This document shows, piece by piece, positions 33,001-43,690 of a stretch of DNA of 64,000 nucleotides. The first letter of the stretch is position 1; each line of letters begins with the position of its first letter. The stretch is from Agapetus fuscipes (lineage: Eukaryota; Arthropoda; Insecta; Trichoptera; Glossosomatidae). A program made the position numbers and the translations under genes. The DNA lies in NCBI GenBank assembly GCA_951799405.1, contig OX637337.1, positions 13,018,347 to 13,082,346 on the forward strand. Direction: 5' to 3'. The notes beneath the pieces are model-generated. The model saw only the letters and a program-made list of their open reading frames with translations, was not told the DNA's origin and ran no database searches.

Positions 33001-33268
33001 CCTTCACTAATAGGTTGGTATGAGCTTCATTCACTAATATGTTAGTATTAGGCTGACCCCATGCTGTAAAAGCTTGGTTCACTTTTGCCAATGCCACGTC
33101 GGTTTCAGGGAAACGCGGCAGGAGTTGGAAGGTTTATGTTCATGTAAATTTTAGTTTTTTTTTTTAAGCACACATGTAGCATGTGTAAGTGCGAACTTAC
33201 AAGTGTCTTCCATTAAATACAAGTCTTAAATGTAAATATATCTTTGCAACCAAGATTATCGATTACTA
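33001..33268 (+). repeat. T250 copy with duplicated start
   Basis: The start motif occurs twice (AATAGGTTGGTATGAGC and AATATGTTAGTATTAGGC). It then continues through CAGGGAAACGCGGCAGG to GCAACCAAGATTATCGATT. Confidence 0.82.
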
Positions 33269-33364
33269 TGTGTTGTTTGTTTCAACGTTAACAATGTGAC
33301 TTTTAACAGAAGAAATTTAAGTTTGTTCCCTTCGCCCAGTATAAATTCGCTAAGCTACATACAG

Positions 33365-33480
33365 CCGGGTATTTTCAATATTAGCTTAATATGTGACTGA
33401 TAAAAAAAACTACCCACACGGTTGACATAAGTGCGTCCTTTTCATTCAGTATAAAGTCGCTATGGTAACGATGAAAGCGT
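33365..33480 (+). repeat. R-Y repeat copy
   Basis: GGGTATTTTCAATATTAGC, TATGTGACTGATAAAAA and ACTACCCACACGG match the copy at 28705. GTATAAAGTCGCTATGG occurs near 33452, with a similar phrase at about 33340. Confidence 0.5.
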
Positions 33481-33869
33481 CGGGCCTAAGTTTCAAAAAT
33501 ATATCAGAAACATTAACAAACTGATTCACGAAATCCACTCGGCACGTGGGTTCTTCGCCATCACGTTTTCTCCCGCTCTCTCCTATCCGCCTGCTTATCT
33601 TTTGCCTTCTGGTCCCCAGTTCCCGCCTACCCTGTGTTATCAGCCCTGGTGCTGTTATCTAGCAACCCGGCTTGTTACCAGCAACCACACTTAGAGAGAT
33701 TTATATAGGGAGGAGCACACCCCCAGCAATTACTTATTCAAAGTAACGCGCCCTGCTTTACAGCAAAAACAGAAGATCTCCGTTCACTTCCATAAGCTAT
33801 TGTACAACTGCTCAACAGTCTTTCTACATAAATGAGCAAAATATTACATGCAAGAAAAATAATAATGTT
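33481..33869. other. Unannotated stretch
   Basis: No gene. CTAGCAACCCGGCTTG near 33660 recalls the R-X family. Confidence 0.3.
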
Positions 33870-33945
33870 TTTTTTGGTGGCGACCAAACTCGTTGAGGGC
33901 TCTTGAACATCCGAATATAAACATAACCATCCTAATATAATACCT
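33870..33945 (+). repeat. SINE-A 3' fragment
   Basis: GGCGACCAAACTCGTTGAGG and GCTCTTGAACATCC match the 3' part of the neighbouring full SINE-A. Confidence 0.6.
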
Positions 33946-33960
33946 ATGTAGTTACTACTT

Positions 33961-34266
33961 TGACCGATCCGTAGTCTAGTGGTTAACACTTCCTTTCTCG
34001 TAAATGAAAGGTTTTGGGTTCGAATCCCGGCGGAACCCAAAAAATATACCATTTATATTTTCAAATAATAAATATGCTCTTCACTGGATTGAAAAATTCA
34101 AATGCCTTTACCAAAAGTGCATTAAGTCCCATTTGTAAATTGACTTTTCTTGAGAATTGACGTTTTCTACAGCGATGACCAAGCTCGCAGAGGGCTCTTG
34201 AACTGTGATTCACACAAAAACAGCGCTCATCAAATAAATCATCCCAATATTATTATTATTATTACT
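33961..34266 (+). repeat. SINE-A reference copy
   Basis: Full-length tRNA-derived SINE. Head GACCGATCCGTAGTCTAGTG with box A TAGTCTAGTGGTTAAC, box B GGGTTCGAATCCCGG (34018-34032), and a body with TATGCTCTTCACTGGATTGA, GCGATGACCAAGCTCGCAG and CAGCGCTCATCAAATAAATC. It ends in (ATT)n at 34250-34265. The head folds like a tRNA 5' and T-loop region but lacks a proper 3' acceptor end. Confidence 0.88.
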
Positions 34267-34269
34267 AAT

Positions 34270-35190
34270 TTTAGCATATAAGTACACAATCTGTATGTAC
34301 TCGCATATATCTGTGCACACACGTCTCAAAAGACCCTTTTTAATCCCAGATTACGTATGCAACCCTGGTAATCCCAAAAAAGGAAATCGTCCCAGGATAT
34401 CTGGGACTAATCCCACAGAACCCAATTCCTCATCTCACATATGTGCCGATGTATAAATCCGTGTCCCGAGAAATCGCTTATAGATAACTCATCACAGACA
34501 GCTTCGCCGTGGACAAATCGGTCACACGACAGTTCCCCCACACGACTTATTAGTCAAGGAATTTTCTGAAATAGCCAGGGATTCTATTACAATTTCAAAT
34601 GTTTTGATTTAACCCCCGAAATAACCAAAATATCATATTTTATCCAAATATTTGCAGTCGGGGAACCCGTTCTGCGTTCACCCCCTCCCCGAATGAGCAG
34701 GTTTATTCATATTTTGATATTGTTATTTTATTAGAATCCCTTTTCCCGCGCATCGCTCAGCAGACTGAAATAATAAAGCGCCAAGTGATAATGGCATTCC
34801 CTTATTGATACAATTTTAACAATTTACTTTGGAAATTTCCAACTAAATCATGCTACAAAGGGCTGTTATTTGAAGAATTATCTAAAGCTCAAAATATAAC
34901 CAATCCGGGACCTAGTTTTAACCTTATTCTCCTTCTTCTTGTGCGTCTTCAGTGAAGCTTGGCGATCAGTTTGCACCTTCGAAAAAAAATGTGATTTGAT
35001 GGCTTTGAAATTAAAAACCTAAGCACCCTCGACTTGCTTACGTCATTGTACTTAGGACACTGTAACAAACAGGGTAACAGTGGCCTGTTGAAAATAGCGT
35101 TAACAAGTCGAAAGTACTTGAAGTGAAATAAATGCTCATTTTTTTTAAATTAAAACTCTGTGTTTTTTTTAAACGTGCTTTCTCATAAAG
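34270..35190. other. Unannotated stretch
   Basis: No gene. 34340-34425 has short repeated phrases of the AATCCCA type (TCCCAGATTACG, AATCCCAAAAAAGG, GGGACTAATCCCAC). The remainder is not recognised. Confidence 0.35.
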
Positions 35191-35337
35191 TTACGTTCAT
35201 TTGAGAATTTCATTTTAATTTGTAAGTACTCTTGCAGCATCTGTAAGTACGAACTTACACGTGTCTGCTTGTACAGTGTACACATGAATTTAATTTTTGT
35301 ATGTACCCTTTCCAATTTGATTATAGATATTATAGAT
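35191..35337 (+). repeat. T250 fragment (second half), diverged
   Basis: TACGTTCATTTGAGAATTTC, TGTAAGTACTCTTGCAGC, CACGTGTCTGCTTGTA and a final TTATAGATATTATAGAT. Confidence 0.75.
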
Positions 35338-36580
35338 GCGTAGACATTCTATCAAAATAACACATTACTGAAAAGAGACAAAATAAAGGGGGACTCTGAG
35401 AGTAACGACCCACTAACCAAAGAAAACTGACGCTCAGATCTGCTAACGAGGTCTAAACAAACAATCTCATTAAACAATGACGTAAGAAGAAGTACAAGAT
35501 AAACCTTGCCGGTCTCTATTTGGGAAAAATGAGAGATATTGTTTGAAAAAAAAAGGATCCAAAAGACCCAGTTGGTGTAATACTAGGTAAACCCTCAAGA
35601 CCGAATATTTGAACATAGAGTATAATAGAAAATGTTTTTTTGTGCTCAATGGACTTGAAACCAATACTTTCTGATATCAAGGCAAACTTTATTTTAAAAT
35701 TTTATTGTTATACAACATTTTCAAACCGTATGGGATTGGTCCCTTAATCGTGAAGTCAAATTTCAGTGAACGATTTATTGGTCAGTTTTGTAAACATTTT
35801 AATTGGAAAAAATGGAAAAAGGAAGCTTAATGATGCTTTACAACAATGACTTAGGAACAAATCTGACGGAAAATGATCAGACGTCATGGGAAATCCAACG
35901 AAAGAGGTTGTAGGACATAGAAGAACGAAGAGAGTTTACAAATTGCATTTTGAAGAGGACAACCAAACTTAAAGCACTCTTGATAAGATATTACATAATT
36001 ACAGTAACATCTTTAAAGGAAAAATCTTGGAATGACGAACAAGATGCGCTCAAGAACTTCATACGTTCAGGAATTGAAGCGGCTCATCATGGAAATCTGA
36101 TCCACCGATTCGAAGATATCTCAAGAGGATAGAAAGCAACTAAGAAAAATGGCTAGCACAAAAAGGCACTACCTTTACAAGGAGTTGAAGACGACAATTC
36201 TACGAGCTTAAATTAGGGTAAAACAAGTAAAATAAGATATATAATGAAGGATAAATCTTCTATTTGCAAAGAAAGATCCAGGAAAATATACATACTTTTC
36301 TTTCCAAATATGTATTTAAAATTGTATAGATACTAGCCGTAGACTTAAAACAAGGGTTGTATCTTGTAGACTCCGTAACGAGGTATAAAAATAATTGACT
36401 CTGTCGCTAATTAAGTCAAAGATAAGACTGTATTTCTGACACCAAGAAACTGGGGTAGTTTCAACCCTTACAAATTTACAAATTGCCATTCTGGACGGGT
36501 ATAAAACTCTTGTTTCCCTTTCGTCTTTTTTGAGAAAATTATTTCTTACGTTTCTTTGTGAGACGGATTAAACGTTCACT
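35338..36580. other. Unannotated 1.2-kb stretch
   Basis: No recognised gene. The plus strand at 35870-36130 gives a 60-codon frame (35950-36132) and flanking lysine/glutamate-rich reading in other frames, which could be an old retroelement remnant. I cannot assign it. Confidence 0.35.
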
Positions 36581-36581
36581 A

Positions 36582-37290
36582 CAATCTACAATGTAAGTTG
36601 CAAAGATATATATTAAAATTTAAGATTCACATTAATGCATGCTCACAAGCATCCCATGAAAGGTTTCGCTTACATATGCTACATGTGCACTTAGGTACAA
36701 ATAACAACTAAAATCTCAAATGAACAGAAACTGGATAAATGAATCCTGCAACTCTTGTTGTCCTTCCCTCAAGCAGTGGTGACATCGATAAAGTGAACCA
36801 ATTTGTACATTATAAGTGGTCGGTCACTAGCCAGCCTCACGCTAACCCATATAATTATCAAGGAATATTTGTAGCAATATACATTTTGTTATACATGACA
36901 AACAAAATAATAAAAATCTTAACAATCTTAGTTGCGTAACAAACAGAATAAACATTTCAAATTAAAAAGCCTTTGTCGCGAACATTGCAGATCAACTGCC
37001 ATTTTTTTGGCGGTATACAATTCTTTGATTCCGTCCAGAATCATAAGCTCTTTTTTTATTTTTTGACTCCTGATATCCCATTCATTCACGATTCCAGGAA
37101 TTTGGTCAGTCCATACCTTGATCATATTTTATACGTAGGTACCTATTCCTACTTTCACGTCATCTTCATTTATTTTTCTGAACCATTTTTTTTACACTTT
37201 GCAAGTTCTTCAAATCTCCCATGCGTAGTATATTGATCTCACCATCAGTCACTGTCCATGCTTCACTTCCCTGCTCCAGCTGAAGAATTT
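36582..37290 (-). pseudogene. Decayed LINE-1f copy with T250 3' end
   Basis: On the minus strand, 37290 to 37190 reads with frameshifts as GSEAWTV then GEINILRM. 37125-36928 gives KVWTDQIPGIVNEWDIRSQK (compare KVWKDQISEIANEWDIQSHN in the 50.5-kb copy), and 36862-36582 is a T250 unit. It is one 5'-truncated, degenerate LINE-1f insertion with stops between the readable blocks. Confidence 0.8.
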
Positions 37291-37505
37291 CATTAGGGCA
37301 GTCTGGTCCCCCCTCCCACAGGGTGATTACCGTATACCCCCCCCACCATGTGAGATCTCCAGCTCCCTCATGCCACCCAGATACAATATTTGCTCGTAAT
37401 CAGGACAAGCGTATACATTACATATGCACTCACATACAAGCATTAGATGCCAATTCTAATTAACGGATTTGGACTCAAAACCAGATTTTACGACTTTAAT
37501 CAATA
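37291..37505. other. Unannotated stretch
   Basis: No gene; short C-runs near 37300-37345. Confidence 0.3.
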
Positions 37506-37507
37506 CG

Positions 37508-37590
37508 GGAATAGACCGGTCTTAGTCTAAGAATTAACGCCAATGATTCTTATTGGAAAGTAGTGGATTCAATGTCTAAGCACAAATAAA
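37508..37590 (+). repeat. SINE-A head fragment
   Basis: AGACCGGTCTTAGTCTAAGA and GTAGTGGATTCAATGTC: a tRNA-like head only. Confidence 0.5.
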
Positions 37591-37604
37591 ATATCATTAC
37601 GCAG

Positions 37605-37680
37605 CTAAGCTGCACATGCAGTTCAAATTCTTACCGCGTTATCCCCTAAGGCCTAACGGTCGCACGTGGCGTGTGGAATC
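37605..37680 (-). repeat. SINE-B tail fragment
   Basis: GCAGCTAAGCTGCACATGCA, TTCTTACCGCGTTATCC and CGCACGTGGCGTGTGGAA resemble the 3' part of SINE-B at 16131-16210. Confidence 0.55.
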
Positions 37681-37688
37681 CATGTCTA

Positions 37689-37940
37689 ACCTAATCTTAA
37701 TCTAATCTAATTTGACTTGCATAGATATGTAACATTAGGGATTCATATTATATGTATTCTGATAAGCAGACATGTATAAGTTCGCGCTTGCACATGCCGC
37801 ATGCGAACCTACGACATAAAGCCCCAAATTTTAAATGAACATACACCCGCAACTCTCTCCGACCTTCCCTGAAAGAGGGGTGAGTAAAAGTTAATAATTT
37901 TTTACTGTATGAATGGTCAGTGACATACCAGCTCATTAGT
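37689..37940 (-). repeat. T250 copy, near complete
   Basis: Minus strand. Ends TTAGATTAAGATTAGG, with the GCATGCGGCATGTGCAAGCG subfamily marker. The start motif is diverged. Confidence 0.85.
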
Positions 37941-37944
37941 TTTT

Positions 37945-38225
37945 TAAGAAATTCTGTGCAAGAGACTCTTTAAATTTTAGAGAATTCGGAGGTATATGAC
38001 ACTTGTTGTAGTGCTGCAGATGTGTTGGTGATGTGGTGGTTGATGTCTTGATCATTTGTAGCAGGGCTGTTTGCTCGTAGTGTGTTGTGTTGCTTTTGTT
38101 TTGAGACACAGAAAGGAAGTGGCGATTGATATCGGTCTGGAATAGTACAAGATTTAATTGGGGGGGAAACACAGATACCGGTAGCCCGTTCCATGTGTTA
38201 TGAAAGTCGATTGAAGATTCCAGCT
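37945..38225 (-). pseudogene. 3' end and C-terminal codons of a small poly(A) LINE
   Basis: The minus strand reads LPAFKQSWNLQSTFITHGTG then a long open stretch (RYLCFPPQLN..., LFQTDINRHFLSVSQ). This resembles the last codons of Jockey/L2-type ORF2. It continues to CACTACAACAAGTGTC, AGTCTCTTGCACAG and TTCTTAAAAAAC. This links the small poly(A)-tailed ends at 2.6, 15.8, 42.7 and 45.7 kb to a LINE. Confidence 0.55.
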
Positions 38226-38580
38226 CTGTTTAAATGCGGGAAGTGTGTTAATTTTCACTTCCTATATCTGTCCGCAATCCGTAACTGCAAGCGCACATGA
38301 ATTGGCAATGCCACAATTAATCCACAGCCCTTGTGTCAGTGGTTAGCCATTAGTTAGCCCGGCCTCTCCATGCACCCTCGCACCCCTGCACGCGCACCCC
38401 GTTATGTTATTAGGGTAGGCCAGAGCCTCCGCAGGAATGCGGGGATTGCTAGCAGAGGGCAGAGAAAGGATGGGCAGCCTCCACATGAGGCTAATTGCAA
38501 CTGAGATGTTTAGAAATGAAGCAAACTTTGTTTACTGATTTCGATGAGTGATATATATCAACCACTACTTACCGTTAGCT
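38226..38580. other. Unannotated stretch
   Basis: No gene; a C-rich patch at 38360-38400. Confidence 0.3.
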
Positions 38581-38583
38581 GGT

Positions 38584-38843
38584 ATCTAATCTAAATCTAA
38601 ATCTAAGCTGCAAAGATATGTATCATTTGAGATTCATATTAAATGCATTCCCACAAGCAGACACGCATAATTTCGCGCTCACACATGCCGCATGTGGACC
38701 TACAATATAAAAAACCCAATCTCAAATGAACATAAGCCCTGCAACTCTTGCCGACCTTCCCTGAAATAGGGGTGACATTGGCAAAGTGAACCATTTTTTA
38801 CAGTATGGGTGGTCAACCTCATACCAACCTTTCAGTCAAGGAA
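38584..38843 (-). repeat. T250 copy, complete
   Basis: The minus strand runs from TGACTGAAAGGTTGGTATGA to GCTTAGATTTAGATTTAGAT; well preserved. Confidence 0.92.
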
Positions 38844-39059
38844 TATAATTATTAATTAAAATGGTCCAAATATTAATGGGACCATCTGAAGATGCAAACG
38901 GTATACCTACTTGCGAAACCAGTCATGAATATGATGCATACAGCATTAATCGTGATCAGATTTGTCTTATTTCTAACTGTTAAGATGAAATATTACAATT
39001 AAGTGAATGCTTCAGATGTTTGCATCCCATGATCAAACGGTAAAAGAAAATTCTTTCCT

Positions 39060-39605
39060 TGATGAATACGTTGGTATGAGGCTGACCACGCATACTGTAA
39101 AAAATAGTTCACTTTACCAATGTCACCCTTGTTTCAGGGAAGGTCGGCAAAAGTTATAGGTTTATATTCATTTGAGGTTTGGATTTTAACTTATAATTAC
39201 ACATGCACAAATGCTGCATGATGCAGCATTTCTAAGCGTTAACTTACACGAGTCTGGAGTTTTAGGCTTACACGGCCGGCTGATGATGCTGAAGAGTTGT
39301 TTTCGGGAATCTGTTGCCGTGGTCTTTGGGAACTGGAGCTTCCGGACGTTTCGCCCATGTCTGCGATGGGCTTCTTCAGAGTGAAAATGAAGCGTAGAGG
39401 ATGATGTTAATGAACCTGTGATTAAAGAATTTAGGTTCTTCGAAGCCCATAGTAGACATGGGCGAAACGTCCGAAAGCTCCAGCTCTCACAGACCACGGC
39501 AACAGATCCCGGAAAGCAACTCTCCAGCATTACACGTGTCTGTTTGTAGACATGCATTTAATATGAATTTTAAATGTTTCTATGTCTGTGCAACTTGCAT
39601 ATAGA
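39060..39605 (+). repeat. T250 copy split by a foldback element
   Basis: T250 runs 39060-39251 and resumes at about 39531 (ACACGTGTCTGTTTGTAGAC) to 39605. The junction word TTACACG appears on both sides. Confidence 0.85.
39252..39530. mobile_element. Foldback element FB1, complete
   Basis: The left arm ATGCTGAAGAGTTG...GCCGTGGTC...GGACGTTTCGCCCATGTC pairs with the right arm ACATGGGCGAAACGTCC...GACCACGGCAAC...CTCTCCAGCAT. The arms are ~95 bp, with a loop near 39370-39450. It sits inside T250. The 123-codon minus-strand open frame across it follows from the palindrome. Confidence 0.8.
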
Positions 39606-39900
39606 TTATTTGTGTGGTCCTTAAAATTCATGTTTCTTAATCATAAAAGTAAATCGTGACATTTGCATGTTAAAGACGCACACTCACGTGAAGTTGGCTC
39701 CATTATACACAGCGAACAATAACAGTCATTCAGCATGTCAATGCGCGCCCATTATCTTGATCTCAAATACAATTATACTCTAATGACAGCTCTTTCAAAA
39801 TGTATTTATTAATTCTCGTAGAGATGTGAAAGCTTTTGGCATGTTTGTGTTTTTCAGCCACGATTATTCTTTACCATAAACATCTTCTATAGGTAATCCT
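39606..39900. other. Unannotated AT-rich stretch
   Basis: No gene or recognised repeat. Confidence 0.3.
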
Positions 39901-39902
39901 AG

Positions 39903-40150
39903 GTAATCTATATTCTAAGTTGCAAAGATATATTAACATTAAAAATTCAAATCAAATGCATACCCACAAACAGGCATGTGGAAGTTTGCATAAATGCTAA
40001 ATGTGTACTTACAAATTAAAATCCAAACCTCAAACCAACATAAGCGCTGCAACTTTTGCCGACCTTCCCTAAAACAGGGGTGACATTGGCAAAGTGAACC
40101 ATTTTTTATAGTATGGGGGATCAGCCTGGTACCAGCCTATAAGTCAAGGC
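39903..40150 (-). repeat. T250 copy, complete
   Basis: The minus strand starts CCTTGACTTATAGGCTGGTA and ends GCAACTTAGAATATAGATTA. Confidence 0.9.
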
Positions 40151-40292
40151 ACAGAAATAATAACTAAAGAATTTAAATTGAAATAAAAAATTTAAAAGCT
40201 TCAATTAAAGCAATTATAACATATTTGTAGATCGAACGTCGCTCTGTTCTCTTTGATATTTTTTTATTCAAATGAGGTTCCTTGTTCCAATT

Positions 40293-40495
40293 CCTTGACT
40301 TATAGGTTGGTATGATGCTGACCACCCATAGTGTAAAAAAATATAAACTTTCACAATGTCACACCCCTACTTCAGGGAAGGTCGACAGAGTTGCCTATGT
40401 TCATTTGAGATATGGGTTTTTATTGAACTTATACGTGTCTGCTTGTGGGAATGCGTATAATATGAACCCTTTGCAGCTTAGATAATAGATTAATA
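40293..40495 (+). repeat. T250 copy with internal deletion
   Basis: CCTTGACTTATAGGTTGG start. About 45 bp around the GTTCACATG block are missing. It ends CAGCTTAGATAATAGATT. Confidence 0.88.
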
Positions 40496-40780
40496 TAGAC
40501 TCCTCATCTTACACATCTCTTCATCAGATAGCTGTGGCGCCGTTACTTTCAGCATAAGTGCGCACAATTGAGTTTGAACCACAATTCAGATCATAATCTG
40601 TCCCCGAGTTTGACCCTGTCATTAGTGTCAAACTACATTAGCATAAGTGGAAGACATACACACTTAAACTGTCACACAATAGTCTTCTGTTGCTTCGTCA
40701 ATTTTCTTTCGTCCATAACACAAATACATCTAGCATCCATACATCATTTACTCATAGTATCCAATCCATCTAGCATTTCC
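40496..40780. other. Unannotated stretch
   Basis: No gene is supported; a 93-codon frame at 40568-40849 has no recognised domain and runs into T250. Confidence 0.3.
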
Positions 40781-40782
40781 TT

Positions 40783-40858
40783 ACATGTGCCTGCTTGTAG
40801 GCATGCATCAAGTATGACCTTTAAATGTCAATACATCGTTGAAACTTAGATTATAGAT
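40783..40858 (+). repeat. T250 3' fragment
   Basis: TGTGCCTGCTTGTAGGCATG through GAAACTTAGATTATAGAT. Confidence 0.8.
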
Positions 40859-40884
40859 ACTATGAGTAAAAAAAACTAAAACCC

Positions 40885-41030
40885 TATGTGATGGCTCAAT
40901 TAGTAAAGCATTGGCTTTCTAAAGGCAAAACACGGGTTCCAATCCAAAGATTTCAGACATGATTTCCTGTTAAGTTTATTTTCTTACACCTCACAATTTT
41001 ACGTTGACAAGATTCCTTACATGTTTTCCT
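40885..41030 (+). repeat. Diverged SINE-B copy
   Basis: TGTGATGGCTCAATTAGTAA head, box B-like CGGGTTCCAATCC, then GATTTCCTGTTAAGTTTATT and GTTGACAAGATTCC. Confidence 0.6.
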
Positions 41031-41440
41031 TCAAGAACAGGGAAACTCAAATGACCAACTTTTTTGTAGATAGATTTGTGAAAATGATGATTTGTTTCCT
41101 GTGGCGCCATTCAATGGTCCAGGACAATCTCAAGGGCACAATTCGAAAAACAGTGTGGAATGCAATTCACCAACCTATTTTGCCTGGACAGAAACAGGTA
41201 TAAACATTATCAATTAAAAATGCATTATTATAATATTTCAATGAATTGTTAATTAACAATCACCCAATGTCATCTGTCAAAGTTATTGTTGATTGGGCAC
41301 AACGCAGGCGGGGTTCGAACTTTCAAATGTCTCAGTACCGCAAATTCGAGTGCCGACGAGGCAAATAATAATTTATTGAAGAGGTATAGGTGTACAGCTT
41401 TCCTGAAAAATAAAAGTGAAATCACACGTCCATGATATCA
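41031..41440. other. Unannotated stretch
   Basis: No gene recognised; a 60-codon frame (41021-41203) shows no domain. Confidence 0.3.
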
Positions 41441-41449
41441 CTAAATCTG

Positions 41450-42105
41450 GTGAATAATAATAATAATAATGCGACAATCTTTTTAGTGCCGTTTTGTGAG
41501 TTCACCGCAAGGGCACTGCAGAGCCATAGCCCCTCCTTAACAGACATGTCTTCAATCCTGACTTAAAAGTATTGGCACTCTCCACAGCTCTCAGCTCGTG
41601 TGGTAAGGCATTCCACAGCAAAGGGCTGGCAACGCAAAAGGAACGATCTAAATAATTGGCCATGTTGCTTCTGCAGGGAACCCTGAGTCTATTCACAGCA
41701 GTACTGCATGCAGATCTCAAAGTTCCCCGCCTACCCTCTACTGTGTCCCCCACACATAGCTCCGAGACATACAGTGGCGCAATGTTCTCCGAGGACTTAA
41801 ATACAATAGAATACGATAAGTCTTCTTCTTTTTCTTTAGCCTGTATCGACCTTCCACTCCTGGACGTAGGCCTCCTCTCGCATTTTCCATTCGTTTCTAT
41901 CCTGAGCGACCCGCATCCAGGCACTTCCCGCACTTCACCGAACATCGTCGCGCCAACGCAACTGTGGGCGCCCAACTTCACGCTTTGCCGTCCTTGGGCA
42001 CCAGCACAGCAGTTGCCTTGTCCACTTTTCATCTGGATCACGAGCGACCTGTCCCGCCCATCGCCACTTGAGGGGGATACTACGATAAGTAAAATTACGA
42101 AATAA
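41450..42105 (-). pseudogene. CR1/L2-like LINE 3' end, split by an RTE fragment
   Basis: From 41811 down to 41455 the minus strand encodes YSIVFKSSENIAPLYVSEL, RSNMANYLDRSFCVASPLLW, NALPHELRAVESANTFKSGL and KTCLLRRGYGSAVPLR. This is a standard CR1/L2 ORF2 C-terminus. A 3' UTR follows, ending in (ATT)n at 41456-41470. The same element continues upstream past 42081, separated by an inserted RTE piece. The 213-codon open frame across the junction is a chance fusion. Confidence 0.78.
41822..42080 (-). mobile_element. 5'-truncated RTE LINE 3' end with 10-bp target duplication
   Basis: The minus strand encodes the RTE C-terminus in one frame (GDGRDRSLVIQMKSGQGNCC; an LLCWCPRTAKRKVGRPQLRW-like reading in another). 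It ends in an AAAGAAAAAGAAGAAG-type tail. TACGATAAGT flanks it exactly at 41812-41821 and 42081-42090. The insertion is 259 bp. Confidence 0.88.
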
Positions 42106-42395
42106 CTGTTAAGCAATAAATGGGGGACCAATGGAAATTTCAATCTTTTAATTTCCTGAAAGGTTTCCTTCTGATTTCCCCGTTAACTTCAGTAACGAGC
42201 TGTCTAAAGTTGCTCTTCCTCCCGGCGCATGATCCACCTTCTGGCTGTGGGCGCCACAGTTAATCGCCATGAATTATGTTAATGAGAGCTTTTTTATTGT
42301 AGCGCAGACGGGCCGTAAAAACTGTATTTACTCAGGACGAGCGGGGAGGTTCCGATGGAAACAGTGCTACAATAATACAACAAAAAATCATCATC
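42106..42395. other. Unannotated stretch
   Basis: No gene or recognised repeat. Confidence 0.3.
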
Positions 42396-42620
42396 TATTA
42401 TCTAAGTTGCAAAGATGTGTAATATTTCAGATTCATATTAAATGCATTCCTATAAGTAGACACATACAAGTTTGCGCTTACACATGCTGCATGTTACAAT
42501 ATAAAAACCCAATCTCAAATGAACATAAGCCCTGCAACTCTTGCCGAACTTCCCTGAAACAGCGGTGACATTGCCAAAGTGAACCATTTTTGAAAATATG
42601 CATAGTCAGTCTAATACCAA
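42396..42620 (-). repeat. T250 copy, start diverged
   Basis: Minus strand: GGTTCACTTTGGCAATGTC, TGAAGTTCGGC variants, GCATGTGTAAGCGCAAAC and the end GCAACTTAGATAATAGAT. Confidence 0.87.
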
Positions 42621-42639
42621 AAAATCATCATAGTCCAAA

Positions 42640-42915
42640 CTCAGTTGGTAGAACGCCAGCCTTCCTGATTTCCCGTTTCAGTGCATATTTCGAACCTCAA
42701 ATCAAATTAAACCACTTCTGCGGCACTTGAATAAGTGTCACAGACCTCTTGATTTTCTGAACAGTCTCTTGCACAGGACTCCTTCAAAAATAACTTCAGA
42801 AGAAATAAGAACTCGCCCCCTCGGGAGAGCAGCAAAACCCCTACTTCAAGTGAAATGATTGGCGTAAGGCCGGGTTTCTTTCCAGTGAAAATAAATAAGG
42901 TCTACCCACCGTATG
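42640..42915 (+). repeat. SINE-B copy with inserted poly(A) retroposon end
   Basis: AAACTCAGTTGGTAGAACGC head, then TTTCGAACCTCAAATCAAAT. It is interrupted at about 42730-42795 by the CTCTTGCACAGGACTCCTTC-type retroposon end. It resumes at AAGAAATAAGAACTCGCCC through CCAGTGAAAATAAATAAGG. Confidence 0.65.
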
Positions 42916-42954
42916 CAGAGTGGAAAAAAATTAACTTAGTAAAGTTTTCATGGT

Positions 42955-43690
42955 CCGTTCGGTGGCTCAGTGGGTATAGTGCTAGCGTTCCGCCTGAAAG
43001 CTTATATTCGGCAAGGGCATCTGAAATTATTGCCGTTTCGGTATTTATTTTTTATTATATAGTATTATATAGTTTTTTTTATTAAATAGTAGAGTAAATT
43101 TATATTTCTATTTTACTTTTATTTATTTTGCTTTAATTTATTTTTAATTTTTTTGAGTTATTAAGTCTATTCGTATTAGAACCAGGATTTAAGATAATAG
43201 TAAAAAAATAATAAAAATATGAAAAAATATGAAAAAATATGAAAAATATGAATACATGTAGAATTAATAATTGTTTAGGTACATAATATTGTGTAGAAGT
43301 TCTCCACGCCTGAGACACAGGAGTTTCCTAGTTCAGGCACATGTAGATATTATTTTCTTATTAAGTTAAATTCCTTATGTGTACAAATGTAATGTAATGT
43401 AATGTTAAGAGGTGCTTTGGTATACATTTTTGTAGTAATTTTTGTAAAATTATTTGTTGTATATTTTTAATGAATAAATTATTATTATTATTATTATTTC
43501 AAACCCAAAATGAAACAACGGCAAGGTTCACTCAGCCTCCAAAATAAATGAGAACCTCCCCCCTAGAGAGCACAGAAACCCCGCCAACCCTAGCGCTTCA
43601 GGTGTAAATTCGATACGTCAGTGACTCCTTCGGGACCAACGCGGTAAGTATTTGCACTATATGCGCAGCGCAGTTTTGTTAGTTTTATGG
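42955..43690 (+). repeat. SINE-B copy split by a CR1/L2-like 3' end
   Basis: The left part (42955-43050) begins GGTCCGTTCGGTGGCTCAGT. The right part (43494-43690) resumes with ATTTCAAACCCAAAATGAAA and CCCTAGCGCTTCAGG. The break falls in the TTTATTTCAAACCC block. Confidence 0.75.
43051..43496 (+). mobile_element. LINE 3' UTR insertion ending in (ATT)n
   Basis: 446 bp of AT-rich 3' UTR-like sequence ends TTTTAATGAATAAATTATTA with ATT repeats. It has GGCACATGTAGATATTAT and two GTAATGTAATGTAAT phrases. It interrupts SINE-B. No ORF remains. Family inferred from the ATT tail only. Confidence 0.6.

Noticed and set aside
33961..34035. tRNA gene
   Set aside because: Good box A and box B, but it continues into a SINE body, lacks a proper acceptor stem end and has sibling copies at 0.5, 2.7, 10.9 and 48.5 kb.
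39186..39557. 123-codon minus-strand gene
   Set aside because: The frame lies across the foldback FB1 and flanking T250; openness follows from the palindromic sequence.
41502..42143. 213-codon minus-strand gene
   Set aside because: The frame crosses the exact 10-bp duplication boundaries of an RTE fragment inside a CR1-like LINE; it is a chance chimera.
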